64,000 bases of DNA, taken from assembly GCF_033115175.1 (NCBI RefSeq), contig NC_084837.1, positions 67,107,266 through 67,171,265 of the forward strand, given 5' to 3'. Source of the stretch: Lepus europaeus (lineage: Eukaryota; Chordata; Mammalia; Lagomorpha; Leporidae). Positions 50,294-62,212 of this stretch are shown here, one piece after another; the first letter of the stretch is position 1; every line of letters starts with the position of its first letter. The notes beneath the pieces are model-generated. The model was not told the origin of the DNA, did no database searches, and was given only the letters and a program-made list of their open reading frames with translations. A program made the position numbers and the translations under genes.

Positions 50294-52570
50294 GTGTGCA
50301 GGCCATGGTTCTAAATACTGTTAATATTCTTCTCTGTGTGTTTTGTCAGTTTACAAAAAATATCTAGCAGTTCTCAAATCCTGTAGGTCCAGTGAAGTAC
50401 AAATACAAAATCTGTAGTTCGTGCTACAAAAGCAAAGCAAAGGAAACTATATGAATCTCATTTTAAGCAGAACATGATAATTACAATTTACAAAAGTCTG
50501 CAGCGTTTTTGTATTTTACAAAAGGATCCTTTTCAATCCTCAAATGGATTTTAGATTGTTTTCATAAGTAACTTTTTAAGGAACAGCTCAATATGAAAAG
50601 CCAAATATAACTATATACGATACAGAAAAGTTGACAAGGAATAGGCTCATAGATATGGGAAAATCAATAGCAGATAATGCATATTTTTCTCTTCCTCTTA
50701 CTAGATACTCAAAGTCCATAAATGCTCAGGTGTCCACTGAATGTCTCTCCCTATTCTTAGTTGCCTATGATTGCAATAATTTATTTTCTCCTGAAATTTT
50801 AGAGAAATTCAAATCACTATTTCTAATGATTCACAATAAAAATCCTATAAAGTAAATGTTCTATTCAATTCAACAACTACCTATTGGGTTTCATTAGATA
50901 CCACCAACCTTTTTATTGATACCATCAACTTCCAATTATCTTTTAGGTAAATCTAGGTTTTCTTAGGTTTACTTGCAGTAAGGTACTTGGTTAGAAGATA
51001 AAATCTGTTCTGTAATCTTAATTTATACTACAAGACATCAGTAATGACTACCTAGGATTTCAATTTACAACATAGATTGTAGAGAACATCGTTACCCTAC
51101 TCTAATTCTCTGCGGAGCCCAGAACCATTCTTGTTACAGGAAATTGCCCCTACTGAAAGGGGACTCCTCTTGTTCACAAAGATAATCTCAAAACCAGTGG
51201 CAACACAGTGAAACATGAATATTCACAGCTGCTTCCTTAGCATAACCATTACCAATTAGTCTTTGTTCAGTTTGGAAACTTTTATGCTTAGCCTCCCTAC
51301 AGAAGATTTAATATCCATTCTGATTCCAGTGATTTAAAATACGTATACATGTGAGGTTAAGAAAAAAAAAAAACTTTACTGTTTTGTTTTTCCAAAATAA
51401 TATCTCCCCCATCACTTTTGGGCATTTCTGCTATTATATTATCGGAAAACCTCACAATTATTTCTTCAGTTTGGATTCCTGGAGTCCACAGACAGTCCTT
51501 AACTTACATAATAAACCAGAAATTCTCTCTGAAATAACGTAGTTAATCTGTATGTGAGAGCTGGTTATTAAAATTGAACCTTGGCCCTCTAGAGTTTCAC
51601 TCTGAAACATGCACACAGATTATCTGCATGGAGGCAGGAGCCAAGGTACTAAACAAACTGCAAAATGTTGGTAATTCTTAATGGGACAGAGGACCTTGTG
51701 TTTGTTTTGTCGTCCTACTCCCGCTGTTCTTAAGACAATTCTATGAACAATAAGTGATTTTAGAAAGACAAATCTGAAATTCCACACCCCATCCTTGATC
51801 TTTTATTTTGTTTTAAATCATTATAGAATAATTTGAGTTAAGACTATCTTCTGCCATTCAGAACACTGAAAATATTTCCTAAATAATTTAATGACAGTGA
51901 CCACAATATGTAAAGATTTGGTTCTTGTAAGATTTACAAATAATCACAAACATTAACTTTGAGATTTAAAACCCTGTTATATCTGGAAAAAGCTGTTTAT
52001 AAAGTATAACAATAACATTAAGACTTGTGAAATAAAACATTTCTGAAACACTTAGGAATACATGCTCATTCCACTCTCTGGATAATTACTAGTAATTTCT
52101 GAAATCTGTGGAGAAGTAATCTGTGTAAAAAGAGAGCAGCAATTCCAGAAGCTGGGGGTCAAGATTACATAATTAAAAACATCAGTTTTCCAGCACTGGC
52201 TTGATAGAAAATGGCCTTTAAAAAGTATTTTTAAATGCAAATACTGAATTGTCGATGCTTCCTTTAAGATATATACTCTGTCAAATTAACGAAGCAGGGT
52301 CTTGGATTGTCTTCTATGAGGTATCTGTAGAGTCATGTCTCTTTCTGTAAACAATGTTTTGGAAACATCTTCATGTGAAAAATCATGAAGTCTCACTTTA
52401 CCATTAAGCAGAGACTGGCACTGTCAAGCTGGAGTGATTGTTTTGAGAGACTAGTACTTGATATGGACACAGCTGTCAGGGACTCCACTTTCTCATCTAG
52501 GTTTGCATTTATTGCTCTCAAGTCTGTGACTGCAGGATAAATAAGGCAGTAGTCCCCCAAATAGAGAAGG

Positions 52571-52725
52571 TTAGGGACTGGAGCTCTGACAATTTGCGCA
52601 AGTTCTGTCCACTTCTTGCCTGTAACTCTGAAGTTGAATGGTGCATTTATACATGCCAAACGTGTTCAATAACAAGTGCTTTGCCTTGGACTGTACTTCC
52701 TCCCATTTAGATGAACTTCCAGGAA
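52571..52725 (-). CDS. SLC30A4: SLC30A4 last coding exon
   Basis: The acceptor ATTGCAG is at 52732-52726. It encodes [20 protein letters not shown], then [20 protein letters not shown] and [10 protein letters not shown], stopping at TAA (52573-52571). It forms the end of the cytosolic dimerisation domain, with a CxxC pair near the C-terminus. Confidence 0.95.
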
Positions 52726-54997
52726 CTGCAATGTCAAGAAAACATCATTACTATTCATTGTAATACACATTAGTGAATAACATACAGGGAAAAAAAAACT
52801 CAACCATAATAGACTGAACATACTTTTATTAGTCTGATTTCTACCCCTTTAAGCTATTCCATTAGAGAAGTACGAGAATTCTTCCAAAAGTTAGTGGAAA
52901 ATGTTTATGAAACAACTCTGCATGGATTACAATTTTTAGCACCAAAATAAATTTATCTTTTAATTCCATTTTCCAGTGAACTTTCTGAGGCATCCTTTTG
53001 TGTGTCAGTTTATATATCCAAACGAATTCTCATTTTCTAATCTCTGCAGTCCATTCTCAGACAGAGAAAGAACAGACATCAGTTATAAACCTGTCATTCA
53101 CTTTTTAAATAAACCACATGCATGCATTATTTTGATAAAAAAAAAGCATCAATCTGTAAGATAAACAAAAAGAAGATTCTGGTTTTTCTTATGTAGAAAA
53201 GAACATGAGAAGCACACTCACTGCCTTTAATTTGAAAGTGAACATCAATTTGTAATGTCTCACCTCAGGGAGATCAGAAATGACTGTTCTGCTACCAGTA
53301 GTGCCCTGCAACTCACCCTTTGAAGAGGCTCACCCCTCCCTTAAAACCAAGCTTTTTAGCAGAAAAGTTCCTACTTAACAAAAAGCACAGATGTTTAGTT
53401 CCTAAGGCAGCTCAATGAACCCCATGCTCCTATTTACCCTCAGCAACATACTTAGCTGTATGTGAACTATGGCAGTAGATTTTCCTGAAGTGAGAGACCA
53501 GATATTTAAATCGTCCACTGAATAAACATCTTCTATTTTCATCAAGGCTTCCTTGATATAGTCTATGTTCAAGTGGCTTGGTACCCCTATTAGTTCGGAA
53601 TAAATACTTTATAAATAAAGTTTATTTGGAAAAAAAGTTTTACATTTAAAAATGCATAATTTTTTTCAAAGAAAATAAATGGTTTTGCCAAATTCAGTTT
53701 AAACAAATACTTTAAAATATATTAACACTTTAAGATAAACTATACATACATATCTTTTCAAAAGATGAAGGATAGTACACAAGAGGTGAATACATGCTTT
53801 CAAAAAAAGTTCATTCTCACTAAAAAGCAATGTCAACTGAACCAGAATATTCTGTTTCACAGAAAAGCAAGAATAGGCAAAAAAAAAAAAAGAGAAACAT
53901 ACAATGATGGTAAATCTATTGCTGAGAACTTTTACTTTCATGTGGTAAGGATGTTGTAAATTCAACAACGTGGCAAGTTTAATAGGAATTAAGGAATGAA
54001 TAAACCACTAAGCATAACTGCGTTAAGAATCAAGTTGGGGGGCTGGCATTGTGGTGTAATGGGGTAAGCCACTGCCTGCAATGCCAGCATCCCATACATG
54101 TGATGATTTGCGTCCCAGCTATTCCAATTCTAATTCAGCTCCTGGCTAATGCACCTGGTAAAGCAGTGGGAGATGGTCCAAGAGCTTGGGCCCCTGCACC
54201 CACATGGGAGACCTGGATGAAGCATCTGACTCCTGGCTTTGGCTTGTCTCAGCCCAGGCCATTGCGGCCATTTGGGGAGTGAGCCAGTGGATGGAAGATC
54301 TCTTTCTGTATCTCTGCCTCTCTCTTCATGTAACTTGGCCTTTCAAATAAATACAAAAAATCAAGTTGCACTCTTGTCCTAGTCCCACAGTTTATCACCA
54401 GCATGACTTCAATCAAGTTTTTTTTTTAAACCCTCTGTACCTCAATTTTCTTGTCTGTAATGCAGCTAACTTACCTCATTCTCTGCCTGACATACCTGAC
54501 TTAGCTTTTAAAAAGGTTCAAACTGAAATAGATGGGAGAGTGTGTTAATCCTTCTATGTTATATACACATAAGGTAGTGTTATATACCATGATAAATACC
54601 AATAAAAGGCAGAAGACATGGCTCCTACCTAGACTACCCTCTCTGACTCTAAATCTGAATTACAAAGTGATAAACCCTGGGCCGGCGCCGGGCTCACTTG
54701 GTTAATCCTCCGCCTGGTGGCGCCGGCATCCAATATGGGTGCCGGTTCTAGTCCCGGTTGCTCCTCTTCCAGTCCAGTCCAGCTCTCTGCTGTGGCCCGG
54801 GAGGGCAGTGGAGGATGGCCCAAGTGCTTGGGCTCCTGAACCCACATGGGAGACTGGGAGGAAGCACCTGGCTCCTGGCTTCGGATTGGCGCAGCACCGG
54901 CTGTAGTGGCCATTAGGGGAGTGAACCAACGGAAGGAAGACCTTTCTCTCTGTCTCCCTCTCACTGTCTATAACTCTACCTGTTAAATAAAAAAACA

Positions 54998-55030
<33 letters not shown>

Positions 55031-58000
55031 ACCAAAAAAACTAAAAACAAACAAAAAACCCAACAAAGTGATAAACCCATAATGAGGATATTAATGAGCT
55101 CTTACCTTCCAGTATTATCACTACGGTGTCCCATATGATGCGAAATGTTGTAAAAGCCACAAGTAATGAAAATACATATGTACAGATGGGATCAGCAATC
55201 TTGTATTCTGGCTAAAAGGTAACAGATCAAAGTTTTATGATTAAATATAGACAGACATAACGGAAACTACAGAGCAACGGTGGGGAATGTCCAGCCTGTG
55301 GGCCATATAAGGTCTGCAAAATCATTTGGCCTGGCCCTGCCAATACAATGACAGGCAGCACTTGAAATTCAATACATCTATAGCAGGCTAATTTTTAAGT
55401 TGATAATTTTGTATGGCCTGCGAATGATGTTATAAACATCTAAATGACTCTTCACAGAAAAAAAGGTTCCCACTTCTGCTATAAAGCAAAGCAAGGCATA
55501 CATCCCCTGTTATTTGGCACTCTTTAGTGGGACTGGAGAATATCTCTAAAACTCAGATATTGTAACTGAGAAACACTCTCAGTCTTTCCTGACTGTTCCA
55601 ATGACTTTCCTCATGGCACTTATTTCCAGAAGTTTTATCACTTATTCTATCGTTCTCCTCTGTGCCTTCACTAACTCGTTCACCCAGAATTATAGAATAT
55701 CAGAGCTGGAAGGAGTTTTAGCAGATATCTAAGCCCTTCAAATTAAAGACAAGGAAACTCAAGTTTAAAGTTGAGGTACTTGCTCAAGGTCAAAGCATTA
55801 AAACTAACATAGCTAAGACTATAACTCAGTTATCTAGATTCTGAGCCCAGTATATATTTCATTACCTAGTAGTTCAGTGACAAGGCTGAAAATTGAGTTC
55901 TTCAGTGAAGGCATTACCAAAACCAGGTACAGATAAGTTACCTGGTAAGGTGATTCCATTGTGTTTACTTCTAACAAAGTGTTATACAGATAGCCAATTA
56001 AGTTTATAGCAATGCAAAATGAATAGAACTGGCACTGAAGTTCAGTATACTGATAAAAAACAGTTAACTTTAGTTTTAATGTTGAAATTAAATCCATCTT
56101 GAAATAGATTAATATTATAATAGAAAATAGAAAAATTAGCAATAGTATTAAATAGAAAAATTAGCAATAGTATTACCTTGAATCGTATGATGTATGCAGC
56201 TATTAGCACACCAACACTCTGTACCAAATCTCCCAAGGCATGTACAAATGCAGCTCTAACTGCCAGGCTATCCTGCCCATGGCTGTGTCTACCAGAACCT
56301 GTGGTAGGAGAATTTGAAGGCAGGGAATGGGAATGGGAGTGATGATGACCAGACTGATTCAACAGAAAACCCATTCTGTTAAAAACAAAAGAAAACATTA
56401 TTATTTTTCCTAACATTATTGACAAAAATATGCTACTAGTCATGACACTAATGAAGCAGCATGAAACCAATTCATTTAATAAGAACTCGAGCACCTATTA
56501 GTATTCTGGTCTAGATGCTGGCTTCAAAGCAGTGACTATGACCAATCTTCCCTACCCCATGGAGCTTACGTTCTCGTAGAGAAGGCAGAGAAGCAAGCCA
56601 ATAAATAATGTACAGACAGGCAATGTGAAATGCTATGAGGAAACATGAAGCATTGTAATGTGATGGAGAATGATGAGAAGAGTGGTTAGGGAAAGCCTGC
56701 TCCAGCCAGAACAGAGGACAAGGGTCCTACAATGAAAATGTGTTCCAATTACTTGAGAAAAAAGACAGCCATTGTGACCAAAATTAAATGAGCAAAAATG
56801 CTAAGGGATGAGTTGAAAAGGTATAAAGGGTCTTATAAAATGGGTTTTGTAAGGACTTTTGATTGTATTCTGGGTATCAACAGAAGCCACTTTGGGCAGG
56901 GATTGGGAACTATGGCTGCTACATCGTATGTGGCCACCAGCTGTTTTTGTACATAAAGTTTTACTGGAACAGGGCCATGCTTGTTTGTTTATATATCCTG
57001 AGTGTGGCTGCTTTCATTCTCTAACAGCAGAGGTGAACAGCTTTGAGAAGGTGTGGTTCTCAGAGCAAACACTTACTACCTAGCCCTTTACAGAAAAAGT
57101 TTACTGGGACTGGCATTGTGGCACAGTGGATAAAGCATCTGCCTTTGACGCTGGCATGCCATATGGGCACCGGTTTGAGACCTGGCTTCCCTACTTCTGA
57201 TCCAGCTCCCTGTTAATGTGCCTGGGAAAGCAGCAGATGGCCCAAGTGCTTGGAGACCCAGGAGAATCCTGGCATTGGCCTAGCCCAGCACTGACCATTG
57301 TGGCTACTGAGGAGTGAACCAGCAGATGGAAGACCTCTCTTTCTCTGTCTCTCCCTCTCTCTCTCTGTAACTCTGCCCTTCAGATACATAAAATAAATCT
57401 AAAAAAAAAAAAGTTTTCTCAATCCTTGTCTAAATGACTAAGTATATAATTTAAATGTAACAGCTTTCAGGAAAAACAATTAGCAGGTTAAAAATATAGT
57501 TAACATTATATATCCTAAAAGTCAAACAACAAAAATCTTTGTCCTATTTAAATTCTCGGTTTTTAGTCGAACTGCAGTATACCTGAGCAAACTAACAAGG
57601 AACTTAGAATGCCCAATTGTTCTTTTTTTCTTTAAAAATGATTTATTTATTTGAAAGGCCAAGTTACAGAGCAGGGATACAGAGAGAGAGACAGAGACAG
57701 AGAGAGAGATTGAGATTGATCAGTCTTTCATCCACTGGTTCACTCCCCAAATGGGCAGAATAGCCAAGGCTGGGCCAGGCTGAAGCCGGAGGCAGGAGAT
57801 TCTTCCCAGTCTCCCACATGGGTGCAGGGGCCCAAGCACTTGGGCCATCCTCTGCTGCTTTCTCAGGTGCATTAGCAGGGAGCTGGATAGGAACTGGAGC
57901 AGCTGGGACTTGAACAGATAACCATATAGGGTGCTGATGTCACAGGAGGGGGCTTTACCTACTACACTACAATGCCGGCCCTGCCCAAGTGTTTTTATAA

Positions 58001-58274
58001 AAAATATTAATGTACTAAGTAATCTAAAAATATGAAAATGTGAAATCATTACTGATTAGATCTACAAGTTTCTACATTCACATTTACTTAAAATATTGAC
58101 ATGAAAAATACAGAACTTACATTACATTAACTGCAACTCCAACAGCTGCAGTGATGAGCATTATATCTCCGTTTATCTCATAGTTCATATGGATAGTTCT
58201 TTGCACAGCTTCATATAAGAGGAATCCCATTAATATATACACCAACAGCACACTAATCATAGCCGACAAAACCT
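52571..58274 (-). CDS. SLC30A4: SLC30A4 (ZnT4), last five coding exons, partial
   Basis: Join on the minus strand: 58274-58121, 56375-56177, 55211-55106, 53586-53452, 52725-52571. These encode the C-terminal 248 or so residues of a protein of about 430. ZnT4 is a proton-coupled zinc exporter of endosomal, lysosomal and secretory vesicle membranes, and moves cytosolic zinc into the lumen. Seen here: TM3 ([20 protein letters not shown]), TM4 ([20 protein letters not shown]), the His-rich loop (GHHHSHSHS), TM5 with the zinc-binding HxxxD (FVHALGD), TM6, and the cytosolic C-terminal domain ending [12 protein letters not shown]. All junctions are GT-AG and keep frame. The N-terminus, TM1 and TM2 with the other HxxxD site lie beyond 64000. 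Confidence 0.95.
52870..52996. mobile_element. Short palindromic DNA element, mariner-like
   Basis: CTTCCAAAAGTTAGTGGAAA at the left and CCATTTTCCAGTGAACTTTC at the right are imperfect inverted repeats around an AT-rich centre, in SLC30A4 intron DNA. Related to 2636-2766. Confidence 0.4.
53452..53586 (-). CDS. SLC30A4: SLC30A4 penultimate coding exon
   Basis: 135 bases after the acceptor CTAATAG; donor A|GTATGT. It encodes [31 protein letters not shown] and [13 protein letters not shown], the first half of the C-terminal domain with the conserved DLNIW motif. Confidence 0.95.
54038..54358 (+). mobile_element. CSINE in SLC30A4 intron
   Basis: Target duplication AATCAAGTTG at 54028-54037 and 54359-54368. 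Confidence 0.95.
54678..55062 (+). mobile_element. CSINE with long AAAAC-repeat tail
   Basis: The tail from about 54988 has expanded into AAAAC/AAAAAC units. The 16-base duplication ACAAAGTGATAAACCC is perfect. It sits 43 bases from an SLC30A4 exon (55106). Confidence 0.95.
55106..55211 (-). CDS. SLC30A4: SLC30A4 TM6 exon
   Basis: 106 bases; acceptor CTTTTAG, donor GAAG|GTAAGA. It encodes [20 protein letters not shown] and [15 protein letters not shown]: membrane segment 6 and the exit into the cytosolic domain. Confidence 0.95.
55272..55480. mobile_element. hAT-type DNA transposon remnant
   Basis: The ends GGTGGGGAATGTCCAGCCTG and AAAAGGTTCCCACTTCTGC are inverted-repeat-like, enclosing CAAAATCATTTGGCCTGGCC, a pattern of old non-autonomous hAT elements. 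Confidence 0.5.
56177..56375 (-). CDS. SLC30A4: SLC30A4 His-loop and TM5 exon
   Basis: 199 bases; acceptor TTTTTAACAG, donor CAAG|GTAATA. It completes TM4 (MGFLLNQS), then encodes the histidine-rich cytosolic loop ([21 protein letters not shown]) and TM5 ([20 protein letters not shown]), with the HALGD zinc-site motif intact. Confidence 0.96.
56525..56720 (+). mobile_element. L2-like remnant
   Basis: CCCCATGGAGCTTACGTTCT then AGCAAGCCAATAAATAATG is a typical L2 3' region. Confidence 0.5.
56891..57104 (+). mobile_element. DNA transposon remnant, hAT-like
   Basis: CATAAAGTTTTACTGGAACA then GTGGCTGCTTTCATTCT and a CCCTTTACAGAAAAAGTTTA end follow a common ancient mammalian DNA-element consensus, as I remember it. 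Confidence 0.5.
57105..57411 (+). mobile_element. CSINE in SLC30A4 intron
   Basis: Landed at the end of the transposon remnant; AAAAAGTTT is repeated after its tail. Confidence 0.9.
57622..57981 (-). mobile_element. CSINE in SLC30A4 intron
   Basis: Flanks TGCCCAATTGTTCTTT and TGCCCAAGTGTTTTT. Same orientation as the host gene. Confidence 0.93.
58121..58274 (-). CDS. SLC30A4: SLC30A4 TM3-TM4 exon
   Basis: 154 bases; acceptor CACCTTAG, donor AAT|GTAAGT. It starts inside the Glu codon before [20 protein letters not shown] and ends inside the Ile codon before MGFLL of the next exon. It carries the loop [16 protein letters not shown] between TM3 and TM4. Confidence 0.95.
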
Positions 58275-58363
58275 CTAAGGTGAAATATATAAAACAAATA
58301 TATATTCAGCATCATTATAACAACTAGACATTGTATAGGCTTTTATTTATATTTTCTTTCCTT

Positions 58364-58700
58364 TTTTTAAAAAGATTTTACTTATTTATTTATTTGAGAG
58401 GTAGAGTTACAGATAGTGACCGGGAGAGACAGAGAGAAAGGTCTTCTGTCCATTGGTTCACTCCCCAAATGGCTGCAACGAGCAGAGCTGCGCCGATCCG
58501 AAGCCAGGAGAGAGCGGCTTTCTCCTGGTTTCCCATGCGGGTGCAGTAGCCCAAGGACTTGGGACATCTTCCACTGCTTTCCCAGGCCATAGCAGAGAGC
58601 TGGATTGGAACAGGGGCAGCCAGGACTTGAATTGGTGCTTATATGGGATGCTGGTGACACAGGCGGAGGATTAACCTACTGTGCCACTGCACCGGCCCCA
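58364..58700 (-). mobile_element. CSINE in SLC30A4 intron
   Basis: Perfect duplication TATTTTCTTTCCTT at 58350-58363 and 58701-58714; about 90 bases upstream of the 154-base exon in gene orientation. Confidence 0.95.
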
Positions 58701-59269
58701 TATTTTCTTTCCTTTAAGGAGATAAAAGCACTAAGACACGTTTGCTACATCACTTTTCTTATTTAAAAAGTGTAGCAGCTTGGCTGATCTGGTTCTTCAC
58801 TAATTCACCCTTATTGATCTCTACCCTCCACTCTTATCACCTGATAGTCACAACTATGTAAACTTACAGACCATATATACAAGGTAAAACAGTGACAAAC
58901 TGAAAAGAATATTTGTAATGCACATGAGCACATATGAATTTTCCAGTATTAAAAATGTACCTTTTAAAAACAAAATTAAAGTGAACAATTCAGAAGAAAA
59001 ATTGGTAAAACCCACAAACTCACATAAACAGAAATGGCAAACTCTCAAAATCAATGATAGTAAGATAAATTCAAATAAGATCCTCTTTTTCCTCTACTAA
59101 GTTGCCTAAAGTTCGATAACAGCTGGAGTTAGCAAGATATACTGGTAGAAGTTTTAAATGGCACTAGCTTTATGAAGTGATTAGTAGGGCCCTTGTAACA
59201 CAGAATACTATGTAGGTATTAAAACAAAAAACCAAGAAAGCTTGTTCTGATATAAGAATAATCTCCAAG

Positions 59270-59547
59270 GGGGCAGGTACTGTGGCACAGTGAGTTGAAC
59301 CTGCAATATCAGCATCCCAGATGAACACCAGTTTGAGTCCTGGCTGCTCCACTTCCAATCCAGCTCCCTGCCATATGGGCCTGGGAAAGCAGCAGCAGAT
59401 GTTCGAAGTGCTTGGGCCCCTCCCACCCTCCTGGCTTCAGCTTGCCGGAGCCCTGGATATTGTGGCTATTTGGAGAGTCAAAAAGTGGATAGAAGATCTC
59501 CCTCTCTCTGTAACTCTTTCAAATAAATAAATAAATCTTAAAAAAAG
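59270..59547 (+). mobile_element. CSINE in SLC30A4 intron
   Basis: Diverged, shortened core but with a perfect 15-base duplication AGAATAATCTCCAAG (59255-59269 and 59548-59562). Confidence 0.95.
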
Positions 59548-60309
59548 AGAATAATCTCCAAGAAACAGTGTTCAGTGAAAAAAAAGCAAAGCACACAACA
59601 TTGTGAAGGATAATTTATCATTCATGTAAACAAAAAGAGGAAAAGAGAGAATACATACACAATCATCTGCAATGTAATTTCCAGAAGGATTATATAAAAT
59701 AATCATTAAAAACTGGTTACTCTGGGTAAGGAGAATTGCTGGCTAGACGATAGGAATAACTTTGTACTGCATATACTTTTGTATGATTTGAGTTTTCTAT
59801 TAACGTGAATATAAAGTAAAAATAATTTTATCTTTTAAAAAATAAAAAAGGGCACTGTGAAGTATATTTTAAAACAGTTAATATTAGAGAAAACACGTAT
59901 TGACACTCAAAACAATAAAAGCAGAAGAGTTTCTTTCTTTAGAAAAATTTGACATTAATCCTGTTAAGTTAAAACAGTCTGAAAAAAAAAAAACAGTCTG
60001 GAAAACTGTTATCTGAGATGAGTCATTGCCCAGATTCCAGGCAGCTCAAGTATATTGGACTTTGGTCCTTTTTTATTATCATTTATAAATTATAATGCAG
60101 AGAAATTATCTAGCAGTTATAGAATATTTTCTGACAACTAATTAAAGTAGCCAAAACTCCTATAAAATCTCATGTATCTATAGAACAGATGTTGGAATAA
60201 GACAAAAACATACAGTTCCTAATCAATACTATTCCTGACATATGAACTGTCATACTTTGAACAGAAGAAAACAAACAAAAAAACCCAAAGATTAAAAAAA
60301 GAAAGAAAC

Positions 60310-60500
60310 AGCAGAGATGAAGACCACTGAAATATATGAACTTGCGGTAGAGGAATCGCCATTCTGGAGCACGATTGTGTCTTCTGGAGAGGATCCCAGG
60401 CGTGGGGGTGAAGGAGACACTACTGCTGCCTGCCCCTCACAGCCCCCTCCCCCGAGGCTTCCCTCTTTTGCATCACCACCACTCCGAAACCTCAACTCCT
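60310..60500. other. GC-rich patch in AT-rich intron
   Basis: A sharp island with CG dinucleotides and C-rich runs (for example CCCCTCCCCCGAGG-type sequence at about 60440). Both strands are open for 60 to 80 codons. I do not recognise it. It may be a fragment of a processed 5' UTR retrocopy or an alternative exon. Confidence 0.35.
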
Positions 60501-60566
60501 GATTTGTCAGAATTTTTTTTTTAAACAACACTCAAAATGAAAGAGAAATGTGTCTTTGTTATCTGT

Positions 60567-60594
60567 AAAAAAAAAATATATATATATATATATA
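60567..60594. repeat. A run plus (TA)n microsatellite
   Basis: An A run followed by an uninterrupted (TA)n, just left of a young SINE. Confidence 0.9.
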
Positions 60595-60629
60595 TGAACT
60601 TGAAGAGAGACTGAAAATAGAAAGTGCAG

Positions 60630-60953
60630 GCCGGCGCCGCGGCTCACTAGGCTAATCCTCCGCCTTGTGGCGCCAGCACACCGGGTTCTAGTCCCGGTCG
60701 GGGCACCGATCCTGTCCCGGTTGCCCCTCTTCCAGGCCAGCTCTCTGCTGTGGCCAGGGAGTGCAGTGGAGGATGGCCCAAGTCCTTGGGCCCTGCACCC
60801 CATGGGAGACCAGGAGAAGCACCTGGCTCCTGCCATCAGATCAGCGCGGTGCACTGGCCGCAGCGCGCCAACCGCGGCGGCCATTGGAGGGTGAACCAAT
60901 GGCAAAAGGAAGACCTTTCTCTCTGTCTCTCTCTCTCTCACTGTCCACTCTGT

Positions 60954-60995
<42 letters not shown>

Positions 60996-60999
60996 AAAA
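60630..60999 (+). mobile_element. CSINE, probably the youngest in the window
   Basis: GGCCGGCGCCGCGGCTCACT head, a 39-base pure A tail (60955-60993) and a perfect 17-base duplication GAAAATAGAAAGTGCAG (60613-60629 and 61000-61016). Confidence 0.97.
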
Positions 61000-61179
61000 G
61001 AAAATAGAAAGTGCAGACTGTAAGCTCTTTAAAAACATGGACCTGGTCTTATCCCATGTTATATAAGCAGAGTGGTTTGCATGTTGCAGGTACTCAAATA
61101 TTTACGGATGTCAAAGGTTGAACAAGGGAAGCTGACAAAAGGCTGTCTAATTAAGAAGGTTAAGTTAAATATGAACAGT

Positions 61180-61494
61180 GGGGCCAGGCTGTGCAGTAGT
61201 GGGTAAAGTCACCACCCCCTGCAGTGCTGGCACCCCATGTGGGCATTGGTTCAAGTCCTGGCTGCTCCTCTTCTGATCCAGCTCTCTGCCATGGCCTGGA
61301 AAAGCAGAAGATGGCCCAAATCCTTGGGCCCCTGCACCTGTGTGGGAAGACCCTCACGAAGCTTCTGGCTCCTGGCTTAGCTTTAGATCAGTACAGCCAT
61401 CTGGAGAGAGAACCAGCGGATGGAAGACATCTCTCTGCCTCTCCTCTCTCTGTGTAACTCTTGACTTTCAAAAAATAAATAAACCTTTTAAAAA
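61180..61494 (+). mobile_element. CSINE in SLC30A4 intron
   Basis: Flanks ATATGAACAGT and ATATGAATAGT; one mismatch indicates moderate age. Confidence 0.93.
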
Positions 61495-61644
61495 TATATG
61501 AATAGTAGGTTATTTACTAAATCCCCCAAATGAAGTAAACAGTGAAGACGTGAATCAAAGAAAACACATGGAATTTCTTAGGTTATAAATAAGTTATAAT
61601 TGCTGTGGTAACATACACATATATAAGTAATATAAAGAATAAAT

Positions 61645-61964
61645 TATTTATTTATTATTTGAAAGGCAGAGTTATAGAGAGAGAGTGTCAGAAGCAGAGA
61701 AAGAGGGGTCTTCCATCCCTGGTTCACTTCCCAGATGGCCGCACTGGCTGGAGCTACACTAATCTGAAGCCAGGAGCTTGGATCTTCTCCTGGGTCTCCC
61801 ACATGGGTGCAGGGGCCCAAGGACTTGGGCCATCTTCTACTGCTTTTCCAGGCCATGGCAGAGAGCTGGATCAGAAGTGGAGCAGCCAGGACTTGAACTG
61901 GTGCCCACAAGGGATGCTAGCACTGCAGGCAGCTGCTTTACCTGCTACGCCATAGTGTCGGCCT
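61645..61964 (-). mobile_element. CSINE in SLC30A4 intron
   Basis: Flanked by AAGAATAAAT at 61635-61644 and 61966-61975. Confidence 0.93.
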
Positions 61965-62212
61965 CAAGAATAAATAATTTTAAAAGTTTAAGCTGTAAAA
62001 TCTCATTTACTAGTGGGAGCCTCCTAGAAGAACTTTAATCAGGGGCAAGCAATTGGCCACTAGTTTTTAAGATGTTTTAATAAATTTTTAACTGTAAAAA
62101 TCAGACAGTCATACACTTTATATTTATAAAGATGCATAGCCACAGAAATTGATGATATACAGATGTGAATGGCTATTAACATTTAAGGCCAATAATTAAA
62201 GATTATTTCAAG

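Larger units (their letters stand above)
46640..52570 (-). other. SLC30A4: Probable SLC30A4 3' UTR and downstream DNA
   Basis: From the SLC30A4 stop leftwards there is no other minus-strand gene. The DNA is AT-rich and mostly unique, apart from two CSINEs and an SMC4 fossil. A minus-strand AATAAA (TTTATT at 46661-46666) is a candidate end. Human SLC30A4 has a long 3' UTR as I recall, but the true cleavage site here needs transcript data. Several nearer AATAAA-like words exist. Confidence 0.4.
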
